This document shows, one piece after another, positions 33,516 through 40,178 of a stretch of 41,406 nucleotides of DNA. Numbering within the stretch: position 1 is the stretch's first letter; the number at the start of each line of letters is the position of its first letter. The stretch covers positions 1 to 41,406 of the forward strand of contig DCYG01000037.1 of the NCBI GenBank assembly GCA_002331025.1, in the 5' to 3' direction. A program made the translations under genes and the position numbers. Source of the DNA: Firmicutes bacterium UBA2116. Its GTDB lineage: Bacteria; Bacillota; Clostridia; Tissierellales; Sedimentibacteraceae. The notes under the pieces are model-generated. The model was not told the origin of the DNA. It made no database searches and was given only the letters and a program-made list of their open reading frames with translations.

Positions 33516-33545
33516 GAGATCCTTCGCTTACGCTCAGGATGACAA
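33516..33545. repeat. GTCATTCTGA / AAGGATCTC repeat, second copy (inverse)
   Basis: GAGATCCTTCGCTTACGCTC followed by AGGATGACA is the inverse of the repeat at 10939-10994, with a different centre. Confidence 0.6.
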
Positions 33546-33652
33546 ATTGTCAGGCAGCTGTGAATAGTAACATTTATTTTATATATGTAATAATCACTTT
33601 GTTTTGTTATCAGAATATTATATTAAATAATAAAGGAAAGGAGGTTTTTAAT

Positions 33653-34762
33653 ATGATTCAAATCGTTTATACTGTACAGCCTGGAGACACACTTTATAAG
33701 ATAGCTCGCCTATACGGCAGCACTATACAGGAAATTGTAAATACAAATAATATAGCAGATCCTAATTTGATTTATCCCGGTTCTGTCATATTAATACCTG
33801 TTAAAGAAGAAGATTTAGAAACTCCGCCCGGCAGCATTATATATACAGTTCAGCCAGGTGATACCCTATATATTATTTCACTGCTTTTTAAAGTAAGTAT
33901 CCAGGATATTCTGTCATTGAACAATATTACTAACCCATCATTAATTCATCCGGGTATGAAAATTATATTACCAAGGAATGCCGTAAACCCCTTCGTACCT
34001 GTTGAACCCGGAATTGTACATTATACGGTGCTGCCCGGAGATACTATATATAAAATTGCAAGCAGATTCGGAACTACTGCCCAGTCAATTTTAAATGTTA
34101 ATCCGGAATTAGAACCGCGCCAGCTAAAGCCCGGTATGACTATAACCATTGCGCTTCCGGAAAACGCTGTTGCTATATATATAGGTAATCCGTCTAAAAA
34201 AATGGTTGCTCTGACCTTTGATGCAACCTACGGAGATAATCAAACATATGAATTGCTGGAAGTACTAAGAAATAATGACATAAAAGCAACGTTCTTCCTG
34301 TCGGGTATCTGGTTGATAAATTATCCTGAGCTTGCAAGGGCAATAGCAGCTGAAGGTCATGAAATAGCAAACCATAGCTATACTCATCCTCATATGCCGC
34401 TTATACCATTGCCGGAAATAAGAAACCAAATCGTCAGGACGGATGCTCTTATAAATAATGTTACGGGTTCAGGTTCATATTTATTCAGGCCGCCATACGG
34501 CGAATATAATCAGGCAATTCTTAATGAATTAGCTGCTCTCGGTTATGTAACCATAATGTGGACTATAGATACATTGGATTGGAAAAATCCGGGATCTGAC
34601 GCAATCATAAATCGAGTAGTTGAAAATGTCGAGCCCGGTGCTATTATTTTAATGCATCAGTCAGCGCCTGATACTCTTGCAGCTCTTCAGACAATGATAA
34701 CAAATTTAAGAGAACAAGGCTACGATTTTGGAACAGTTACACAGGTTATAGATCCTCTATAA
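33653..34762 (+). CDS. Polysaccharide deacetylase with three LysM domains
   Basis: The 369-residue protein has three LysM domains (about 3-49, 61-107 and 121-166, each with YTV-PGDT) and a C-terminal NodB deacetylase domain (about 184-365). The metal site is H241 and H245 (HSYTH). D190 in TFDATYGD is the catalytic base, and the second Asp of the usual TFDD is Ala, as in PdaA/PdaB-like enzymes. RPPYGEYN, DTLDW and ILMH are the later motifs. It should remove acetyl groups from peptidoglycan or chitin-like glycans. There is no signal peptide from ATG 33653 (SD AAAGGAGG), so a mother-cell/spore-coat location is possible. An upstream in-frame ATG (33539) has no SD. Confidence 0.9.
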   Translation: MIQIVYTVQPGDTLYKIARLYGSTIQEIVNTNNIADPNLIYPGSVILIPVKEEDLETPPGSIIYTVQPGDTLYIISLLFKVSIQDILSLNNITNPSLIHPGMKIILPRNAVNPFVPVEPGIVHYTVLPGDTIYKIASRFGTTAQSILNVNPELEPRQLKPGMTITIALPENAVAIYIGNPSKKMVALTFDATYGDNQTYELLEVLRNNDIKATFFLSGIWLINYPELARAIAAEGHEIANHSYTHPHMPLIPLPEIRNQIVRTDALINNVTGSGSYLFRPPYGEYNQAILNELAALGYVTIMWTIDTLDWKNPGSDAIINRVVENVEPGAIILMHQSAPDTLAALQTMITNLREQGYDFGTVTQVIDPL

Positions 34763-34791
34763 GGAGAATTATAGGATTCAGAACATAAAAT

Positions 34792-34822
34792 ATGGGATAT
34801 GCCGCATATTGACATATCCCAT
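34792..34822 (+). terminator. Terminator of the LysM deacetylase gene
   Basis: ATGGGATATG pairs with CATATCCCAT around an 11-base loop, followed by TCCCTTT. It stands between converging genes. Confidence 0.75.
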
Positions 34823-34827
34823 TCCCT

Positions 34828-35187
34828 TTAATAGTTCATATTTCTCTCGTATCTTATGGTTTCATTATTGACTACTAATTTAAAATAATCTAAAACTCCC
34901 GTTTCCATTAAACCATATAATCCAATGTTCACGACTAAAATAACTGTTACAACAAAAATTGAAAATAAATCATATTTAATAATTATGTTTTCCGTACTCT
35001 TTTTTTGCACGTTTACATAATAAAGTATTTCCGCACCTATTATTATCAATATTGACGGCCATAGCTTGATTGCTATTTCAATAGCCGACAGCATACTGAA
35101 TTGTGAAACAAACAGGATAACCCCAAAGCCGATTAAGACTATAGCCATAGATATTATGCCCACTCTTTTAATCTTCAGTGTAATCAC
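34828..35187 (-). CDS. Small membrane protein, LiaF/DUF5668-like transmembrane region
   Basis: The 119-residue protein has three predicted membrane helices: about 9-28, 38-57 (LWPSILIIIGAEILYY) and 72-96. The LWPSILIIIG pattern resembles the transmembrane part of LiaF/VraT-type proteins and DUF5668. It ends with a short polar tail. The GTG start at 35187 overlaps the upstream gene by 20 bases, with GGGGGAG directly before it. As last gene of a sigma/anti-sigma operon it is probably part of an envelope-stress response, perhaps a sensor or effector; this is inference. Confidence 0.65.
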   Translation of the reverse strand: MITLKIKRVGIISMAIVLIGFGVILFVSQFSMLSAIEIAIKLWPSILIIIGAEILYYVNVQKKSTENIIIKYDLFSIFVVTVILVVNIGLYGLMETGVLDYFKLVVNNETIRYERNMNY

Positions 35188-36016
35188 TCTCCCCCTCTAT
35201 TATTATCTCATTGTATTCCGGAGAGGTATTTTTTTCTGATTTCTCCGGAATGTTTTCAACAATATCCTCCGGTTCCTTCTTATTTCCCTTCAGCAATACA
35301 AAGCCTATGACAATGAATATTAATGACACTATGGATGTTTGTATATATCTTCTTAATTCGTAAGGTATCAACGGATATAGTATTCTTTCAAGTATTATTA
35401 TAATACCTATTCCTATTAATCCATATCCAATCCATTCATGCTTTATATCCGGCAGTTCTATCTCTTGTTCCTTAATATTATTTTTAGAACCTTCCGCAAT
35501 ATGCATCGCATCAAAAAAACTATAAAACCATATCAGCGGCAACAAAAATAACAGTAACGATATGCCTAACCAGCCCATAAAAAATATAGAGAAGAAAAAT
35601 GAGCCCATTAACATCAATCCTTTTTTCTGATACCCTATATACATATGACCGGCTCCGGGAACAATCGATAAAGCCATTGATATGCTTTTTTTGCTGCTTA
35701 CTATTTCCTCTTTATTTATATAAATTTTTTCCTGACTGCCTGCAGCCGTTTTTGTATAATTTCTTCTTTCTGCTAAGCGCCATGATGAAAACAAATCCAA
35801 TATTGCTATCAGCCATAATACTGAGTAACCAAGCATAAATAACACTATAACCTGACCTGAGCCGTATGTTATAAATCCAAGAAAAACAGTTCCCAAAACA
35901 CCCGCTCCAAGCATTCCTAGAAATATTAATCCTCTCTCCCTCAATCCTATATACAAATGAGCCAACCCCGGTATAAAGGATAATATAAATCCTATAAATT
36001 TACTCTTTTCTATCAA
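35168..36016 (-). CDS. Membrane protein with two TM2-like repeats
   Basis: The 282-residue protein contains two copies of a TM2-like unit: SFIPGLAHLYIGLRERGLIF (about 13-32) and SIVPGAGHMYIGYQKKGLML (about 117-136), each followed by further helices. A third hydrophobic region (about 195-245) leads to an acidic C-terminal tail of about 35 residues. The P-G-x-x-H-x-Y-I-G motif is the hallmark of small membrane proteins of unknown function. The TTG start at 36016 follows GAGGAGG. It lies two bases after the anti-sigma gene, so it is coupled to the sigma operon and probably linked to envelope stress. Confidence 0.7.
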   Translation of the reverse strand: MIEKSKFIGFILSFIPGLAHLYIGLRERGLIFLGMLGAGVLGTVFLGFITYGSGQVIVLFMLGYSVLWLIAILDLFSSWRLAERRNYTKTAAGSQEKIYINKEEIVSSKKSISMALSIVPGAGHMYIGYQKKGLMLMGSFFFSIFFMGWLGISLLLFLLPLIWFYSFFDAMHIAEGSKNNIKEQEIELPDIKHEWIGYGLIGIGIIIILERILYPLIPYELRRYIQTSIVSLIFIVIGFVLLKGNKKEPEDIVENIPEKSEKNTSPEYNEIIIEGESDYTED

Positions 36017-36018
36017 AA

Positions 36019-36510
36019 TTATTCCTCCTCAATCATATTTTTTTCGTTATTTTCAATGCTAAACAACAAGCTTGATGTTGAATCTATTATTCTGTCAGAT
36101 AAATTGGCTATTAAATTCTGACGTACCTGAACTTCCTGTATAGATGCTGTTATCTTAGGAACCGAATCTACCAGATTAGTGTAAAATCCACTAAGTGTTA
36201 AAAATATAGTTACTGATGCTACTGCGGCATAGTACCCAAGTTGATAATTAATGGATTTTTTAACTTTATTGACTCTATGAGTATTAAGCTTAATAATCTT
36301 GGATTTAGTTATATTTTCTAACACTTTAGGTGTAAAGTCTGATGGAACAATGTCTCCGGCATAGTTTTCCTCTTGTTCATTTATTAAGGAGAGAAAGATA
36401 TCCAAGCAAGCTTGACAATTATATAAATGTTCTTCCATTTCCTTCATTTTTTTATTTGACATCGCTTTGTTTTTATAAAGCAACCACTCAACATAATCAT
36501 AATGATTCAT
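36019..36510 (-). CDS. Anti-sigma factor with zf-HC2 domain
   Basis: The 163-residue protein has the anti-sigma zinc finger H28-x3-C32-x2-C35 (EEHLYNCQACLDIF). It has one membrane helix at about residues 91-109 (YYAAVASVTIFLTLSGFY) and an outside region of about 50 residues. It should bind and inhibit the sigma factor encoded immediately upstream, whose gene it overlaps by 14 bases. ATG 36510 follows GGAGG by 7 bases; a GTG two codons earlier is too close to the SD. Release probably involves signal-induced proteolysis, as in related pairs. Confidence 0.85.
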   Translation of the reverse strand: MNHYDYVEWLLYKNKAMSNKKMKEMEEHLYNCQACLDIFLSLINEQEENYAGDIVPSDFTPKVLENITKSKIIKLNTHRVNKVKKSINYQLGYYAAVASVTIFLTLSGFYTNLVDSVPKITASIQEVQVRQNLIANLSDRIIDSTSSLLFSIENNEKNMIEEE

Positions 36511-37054
36511 CTTCACACCTCCACTTCTCTCTTAATAAAACCTTAGCCCTATACAATCTGGATGCAATTGTTTTTATAGTTACATCTTCTTCCTCAGCTA
36601 TTGCTTCATACGATTTTTCCCGAAAATAAAATTTTTCTAATGCAACTCTATAGATATCCGGAATGCCGTTTAATGCTTTTTTTAACTCATCGTGTTTATA
36701 TTTCTCTAATAATACTATTTCCGGATTAGCTGTCAGATCAACATTATTATCAAAATTATCAAACGATTCAAGGATTTCATCCTTGAATTTCGCCCTTTTC
36801 TTCCTCAGCCAATCTATTGATTTATTGGTTGCTATACGACCTATCCAAGCCTTAAAATTATTTTGATCGTATTTGGGAAGGGAAACATAAATCTGGAAAA
36901 ATATTTCTTGTGCAACATTTTCTGCTTCATCATAATTCTTAATAAAATTCAGAATAATAGCAAATACATACTTTTTATAATTATTAATTAATATTGAAAA
37001 TGAATCTTCATCTCCCAAAGCCGCTTTTTCAATTAAAAGACCTTCATTTTCCAT
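36497..37054 (-). CDS. ECF-type RNA polymerase sigma factor (second)
   Basis: The 185-residue protein has sigma region 2 (AENVAQEIFFQIYVSLPKYD, then WIGRIATNKSIDWLRKKRAK) and region 4 (IPDIYRVALEKFYFREKSYE, then EDVTIKTIASRLYRAKVLL). It resembles SigW/RpoE-like ECF factors. ATG 37054 follows GGGGAGG closely; the open frame extends 26 codons upstream but has no better start. TGCAGT-N17-CGTTAT upstream resembles an ECF-type promoter, so it may drive its own operon: sigma, anti-sigma, TM2-repeat protein and LiaF-like membrane protein. The signal is unknown. Confidence 0.87.
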   Translation of the reverse strand: MENEGLLIEKAALGDEDSFSILINNYKKYVFAIILNFIKNYDEAENVAQEIFFQIYVSLPKYDQNNFKAWIGRIATNKSIDWLRKKRAKFKDEILESFDNFDNNVDLTANPEIVLLEKYKHDELKKALNGIPDIYRVALEKFYFREKSYEAIAEEEDVTIKTIASRLYRAKVLLREKWRCEDESL

Positions 37055-37158
37055 GCCTCCCCTCCTCTCTACATAATAATAACGAATAATATTTATAAAG
37101 TACTGCAAAAATAATAAAAATTTTTTCTGCATTTACTATGAATATAACATCATTACGA

Positions 37159-37182
37159 CAAAAAAGCACCAATAATGGTGCT
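37159..37182 (-). terminator. Terminator of the SLOG-family gene
   Basis: AGCACC pairs with GGTGCT around AATAAT; on the minus strand it is followed by TTTTTTG. It directly abuts repeat element E3. Confidence 0.75.
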
Positions 37183-37237
37183 CAGGCTGCAAAAAAAGTC
37201 CCTCTGCTGCGTTGTATAAATTTTATCGCGAACCTTA
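37183..37237. repeat. Stop-codon-associated element E3
   Basis: It begins CAGGCTGCAAAAAAAGTCCC, continues TCTGCTGCGTTG and TATAAATTTTATC, and ends at the TAA stop codon of the SLOG-family gene. It is clearly related to E2, and its left end to E1. Confidence 0.6.
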
Positions 37238-37771
37238 TCTGCAAATTTTTATGTTTGGAATTGTGTTTAACGTCTCAATATCCAAAATAAATACAACCTT
37301 TCCGATAGATTTGGCATATTTATTTATGGCATTTATTTCATTTGTATTATTTGTATACAGTATGATATATTTAGATTTATTTATCATATACAAATCACGC
37401 TTTATCATGCAGTCATGTGAGAAATTATGTTGGAGCATAACTTCTTTATCAATATTTTTCATAATGGAGTAATACTTGTCCCTCTGAGATTCAGACCAAT
37501 TTATTGTATAATTTTCATATGGCACTACTCCCTCTAAAGTAACACCTGAAAATTTAGTTTTTAATCCAAGAACAATCTCGGCAGAAGCTTGTTCTAAACC
37601 AAATTTCATTCCGCTTATAAAATGAGTTACTGAAAAATCTTCAATCAAACTTACACATATTTCTTTAAGCTTAGATTCTAACTTAATATAATCCGAATTA
37701 TCATGGCTTAATTCCATAAAACAATCTTGTGAATAACAATCGATAAAACAGCATGTCTTATGTTTTTTCAA
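37235..37771 (-). CDS. SLOG-family (DUF1273/YpsA-like) protein, degenerate
   Basis: The 178-residue protein matches the YpsA/DUF1273 branch of the SLOG (SMF/DprA-LOG) superfamily. FISGMKFGLEQASAEIVLGL (about 52-71), a central VPYENYTINWSESQRDKYYSI and a C-terminal Rossmann strand with YAKSIGKVVFI are present. The N-terminal loop that is normally CCFTGHRP reads CCFIDCYSQD, and the later GGT loop reads NNTNEIN. Both nucleotide-binding loops therefore look lost. The TTG start at 37771 follows GAGGTGG. It is divergent from an XRE regulator; the pair probably forms one regulatory module. The ligand is unknown. Confidence 0.72.
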   Translation of the reverse strand: MKKHKTCCFIDCYSQDCFMELSHDNSDYIKLESKLKEICVSLIEDFSVTHFISGMKFGLEQASAEIVLGLKTKFSGVTLEGVVPYENYTINWSESQRDKYYSIMKNIDKEVMLQHNFSHDCMIKRDLYMINKSKYIILYTNNTNEINAINKYAKSIGKVVFILDIETLNTIPNIKICR

Positions 37772-37805
37772 ATTTCCACCTCATATTATAAATATTAACA
37801 AAATC

Positions 37806-37853
37806 AATACGCTATTTGCTTACTATTATAATTATAGCTTATTTAATACGCTA
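37806..37853. promoter_or_regulatory. AATACGCTA direct repeats between SLOG and XRE genes
   Basis: Exact AATACGCTA occurs at 37806-37814 and 37845-37853 (39-base period), each followed by a related sequence containing TTTGC or AAAGC. They are candidate operators of the adjacent XRE regulator. Confidence 0.5.
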
Positions 37854-37888
37854 AAAGCAATAGTTAATATATAATAGAGGTGATAGAA

Positions 37889-38239
37889 TTGAAAGAAAAT
37901 ATGATTCTAATTGGTAAAAGATTACGTAAGCAGCGGGAAAAATTAAATATGACTCGTGAAGAATTTGCTGAAAAAGCCTGTATCTCTCCTCAATTTCTTG
38001 CCGAAATTGAAAATGGAAAAAAGGGAATGTCAGTGACAACACTTTATAAGATATGTAATAACTATAATTTATCTGCAGATTATCTCTTATTTGGTCGTTT
38101 ATCAAATGATGTTTACCCTGATAATAAAAGTTTAACTGAACCGTACCTTTCTTATACTGAGGATATCCTTGAAATCGTAAACAATATAATTTTAGAAACA
38201 CAAAATAATTATAAACCTGCACAAAAAAAGGACAGCTAA
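37889..38239 (+). CDS. XRE family helix-turn-helix regulator
   Basis: The 116-residue protein has a Cro/CI-type HTH at about residues 6-62: IGKRLRKQREKLNMTREEFA, ISPQFLAEIENGKKGMSVTT and LYKICNNYNLSADYLLFG. A C-terminal tail of about 50 residues may serve dimerisation. GAGGTGA (37877-37883) favours TTG 37889, giving MKENMILIGKRL; GTG 37880 lies within the SD. It is divergent from the SLOG-family gene, with direct repeats between them that are probable operators. Confidence 0.85.
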   Translation: MKENMILIGKRLRKQREKLNMTREEFAEKACISPQFLAEIENGKKGMSVTTLYKICNNYNLSADYLLFGRLSNDVYPDNKSLTEPYLSYTEDILEIVNNIILETQNNYKPAQKKDS

Positions 38240-38254
38240 AATTCTATATGAAAT

Positions 38255-38291
38255 AAATCTCCCCTAAGGATAATACTCCTAAGGGAGATTT
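38255..38291. terminator. Terminator between the XRE and thiamin genes
   Basis: AAATCTCCC pairs with GGGAGATTT and the stem continues through TAAGGA/TCCTAA with an irregularity, followed by TT. It can serve both converging units. Confidence 0.75.
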
Positions 38292-38298
38292 TTAACAT

Positions 38299-38359
38299 TG
38301 CAGGCATTGCCGTCAAAATCAAACATAGCTGCTTTAGCTGCCAATCAATTTGCAGACTA
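38299..38359. repeat. Possible diverged stop-codon-associated element E4
   Basis: It starts TGCAGGCATTGCCGTC and ends TTTGCAGACTA, the final CTA being the stop codon of the thiD remnant on the minus strand. The end resembles E2 (CAGACTA), but the interior is only weakly similar. Confidence 0.35.
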
Positions 38360-38707
38360 AAGATTCCAGCAATGATTTAAAGGACCTCTTCCTTTTCCTA
38401 TACTGAAATTTGCCTTTAAAGCTCCTGTTATATAATTTTTTGCGTTTAATATGCTCGTATTTACATCATGACCCTCTGCTAAATTGCATGCAATTGCCGA
38501 TGACAGTGTGCAACCTGTTCCATGCGAATTCATATTGTTTATTCTTTCCTGCTCATACCATATACAATCACCGTCCATGTATAACAAATCATCGCTGCCG
38601 GTTACCAGATGACCTCCCTTTATAAGAATATAACCGGAATATTTTTCAGCTATTTTTATCGCTGCTTTTTGCATATCCTCTTTATTTTCAATTTCAAATC
38701 CACACAA
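38357..38707 (-). pseudogene. thiD: thiD remnant: C-terminal part of HMP-phosphate kinase
   Basis: Only the last 116 or so residues of a protein of about 265 remain: CGFEIENKEDMQKAA, LIKGGHL and the anion-hole/catalytic motif NSHGTGCTLSSAIA. The N-terminal substrate-binding half (normally TIAGSDxSGGAGI) is missing. Just after thiE there is a good SD (AAAGGAG) and ATG-AAT, but that frame stops after six codons. The remnant resumes in another frame, readable only from a TTG at 38707 without SD. This looks like an internal deletion joining the original start to codon 150 or so. ThiD activity must come from elsewhere, or be absent. Confidence 0.8.
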
Positions 38708-38725
38708 TATTCATTCTTGTCTCCT

Positions 38726-39364
38726 TTATTTGATTATCTGCTTTGTTAATTTTAACAATTCAGAGGTTGCGTTTCTAATATTATCCTGCGCAAAAATTGC
38801 CGATACTACTGAAATTCCCGCAATTCCTGTATCTACAAGCTCAAGAACATTATCTTTAGATATGCCTCCGATTGCAACAACAGGTATACTTACTGCATCG
38901 CATATTTCCTTTAATGTCTCAAATAGAACCGTATCAGCATCAAGCTTTGTAGACGTATTAAAAACTGCACCCACACCTATATAATCTGCGCCGCTTTGTT
39001 CTGCTTTAATAGCATCTTCAACTGTTACTGCTGAAAGACCTATTATTTTATTAAACCCAAGTTTTTCTCTTGCTGTTTTAATTTCTTCATCACTTTGCCC
39101 TATATGTACTCCGTCAGCATCAATTGAAGCTGCTACATCCACATTATCATTTATTACAAAAGGGATATTATATTTATCAGTTACTGTTTTTACCTCTCCG
39201 GCAATTTTAAAAAATTCTTCATAGCCTAAGTTTTTTTCTCTTAGCTGGATAAATGTTGCTCCCCCCAATATTGCTTCTTCAACTGCCTCGGGAAGTGTTT
39301 TTTCTTTTAACCATGTACGGTCGGTAATTGCATAAAGCAGAAGTGCTTTATTATCTAACTTCAA
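38726..39364 (-). CDS. thiE: Thiamine-phosphate synthase
   Basis: The protein has about 212 residues, normal for ThiE, a TIM barrel joining HMP pyrophosphate and thiazole phosphate. Visible motifs are QLREK, INDNVDVAASIDADGVHIGQ, GADYIGVGAVFNTSTK, VAIGGIS and the phosphate-binding VVSAIF. The start is either TTG 39364, well spaced from AAGGTG, or GTG 39373; both lie inside the end of thiM, so translation is coupled. It is followed by the broken thiD. Confidence 0.94.
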   Translation of the reverse strand: MKLDNKALLLYAITDRTWLKEKTLPEAVEEAILGGATFIQLREKNLGYEEFFKIAGEVKTVTDKYNIPFVINDNVDVAASIDADGVHIGQSDEEIKTAREKLGFNKIIGLSAVTVEDAIKAEQSGADYIGVGAVFNTSTKLDADTVLFETLKEICDAVSIPVVAIGGISKDNVLELVDTGIAGISVVSAIFAQDNIRNATSELLKLTKQIIK

Positions 39365-40178
39365 TCTTAGCACCTTCTTTCAGCATTTCAGCATCAATTT
39401 TACTCATAAAATCAATTAAATAACACTTAAATGAGGATGTTCCGTCATCATTCTTTTTCATTTTTTCATAAGCAAGTTCACCGCATAATCCCATAGTACA
39501 TACTGCAGCCGCAGTTGCACCGAAAAAATTATCCTTATTAACACCGCAAAAAGCACCTATGATTGAACTAAGCATGCATCCTGTTCCGGATATTTTACTC
39601 ATAAATGGATGGCCATTTCTAATAACGTATGCTCTTGTTCCATCTGCAACAATGTCTATGGCACCTGTAACTGCCACAACAACAGATAGTCTCTCTGACA
39701 ATGAGTTTATATATTTAACAGTTTCATCGATATTTTCTTCGGTGATGGTATCATCCACACTGGCATCTACCCCTCTTGTTCCACTTGAACTATCTTTGCC
39801 TATAGCTTTTATTTCAGACATGTTGCCTCTAACCACAGCAAATTTTACTTCTTTCAGCAATCTGAAAGCAGTATTCGTTCTTAATTTCGAAGCCCCTGCT
39901 CCTACAGGATCAAGTATGACAGGTATATTAAGTTCATTTGCCCTTTTACCTGCTTTTAGCATTGATTCAACAGTTCTTGAATTTAATGTACCTATGTTTA
40001 TTACCAAAGCATTGCATATTGATGTAATTTCTTCAACTTCATCTATATCGTCAGCCATTATGGGTGAACCGCCACAAGCTAACAATATATTTGCACAATC
40101 ATTCACTGTTACATAATTTGTAATATTATGTACTAATGGTGTATTGCTTCTAACATTTTTAATAATTTCTGAAAACAT
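39351..40178 (-). CDS. thiM: Hydroxyethylthiazole kinase
   Basis: The 275-residue protein has the ThiM signatures LVHNITNYVTVNDCAN (about 15-30), GGSPIMADD, ILDPVGAGAS and KISGTGCMLSS with the catalytic Cys. It phosphorylates salvaged 5-hydroxyethyl-4-methylthiazole for ThiE. ATG 40178 follows AGGAG. It overlaps cytX by 20 bases and thiE by a similar amount, giving a tightly coupled salvage operon. Confidence 0.96.
   Translation of the reverse strand: MFSEIIKNVRSNTPLVHNITNYVTVNDCANILLACGGSPIMADDIDEVEEITSICNALVINIGTLNSRTVESMLKAGKRANELNIPVILDPVGAGASKLRTNTAFRLLKEVKFAVVRGNMSEIKAIGKDSSSGTRGVDASVDDTITEENIDETVKYINSLSERLSVVVAVTGAIDIVADGTRAYVIRNGHPFMSKISGTGCMLSSIIGAFCGVNKDNFFGATAAAVCTMGLCGELAYEKMKKNDDGTSSFKCYLIDFMSKIDAEMLKEGAKIEVR

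Noticed and set aside
33539..33652. N-terminal extension with hydrophobic segment on the LysM deacetylase
   Set aside because: It could look like a signal anchor, but its ATG overlaps a dispersed repeat and has no SD, while ATG 33653 has an excellent one.
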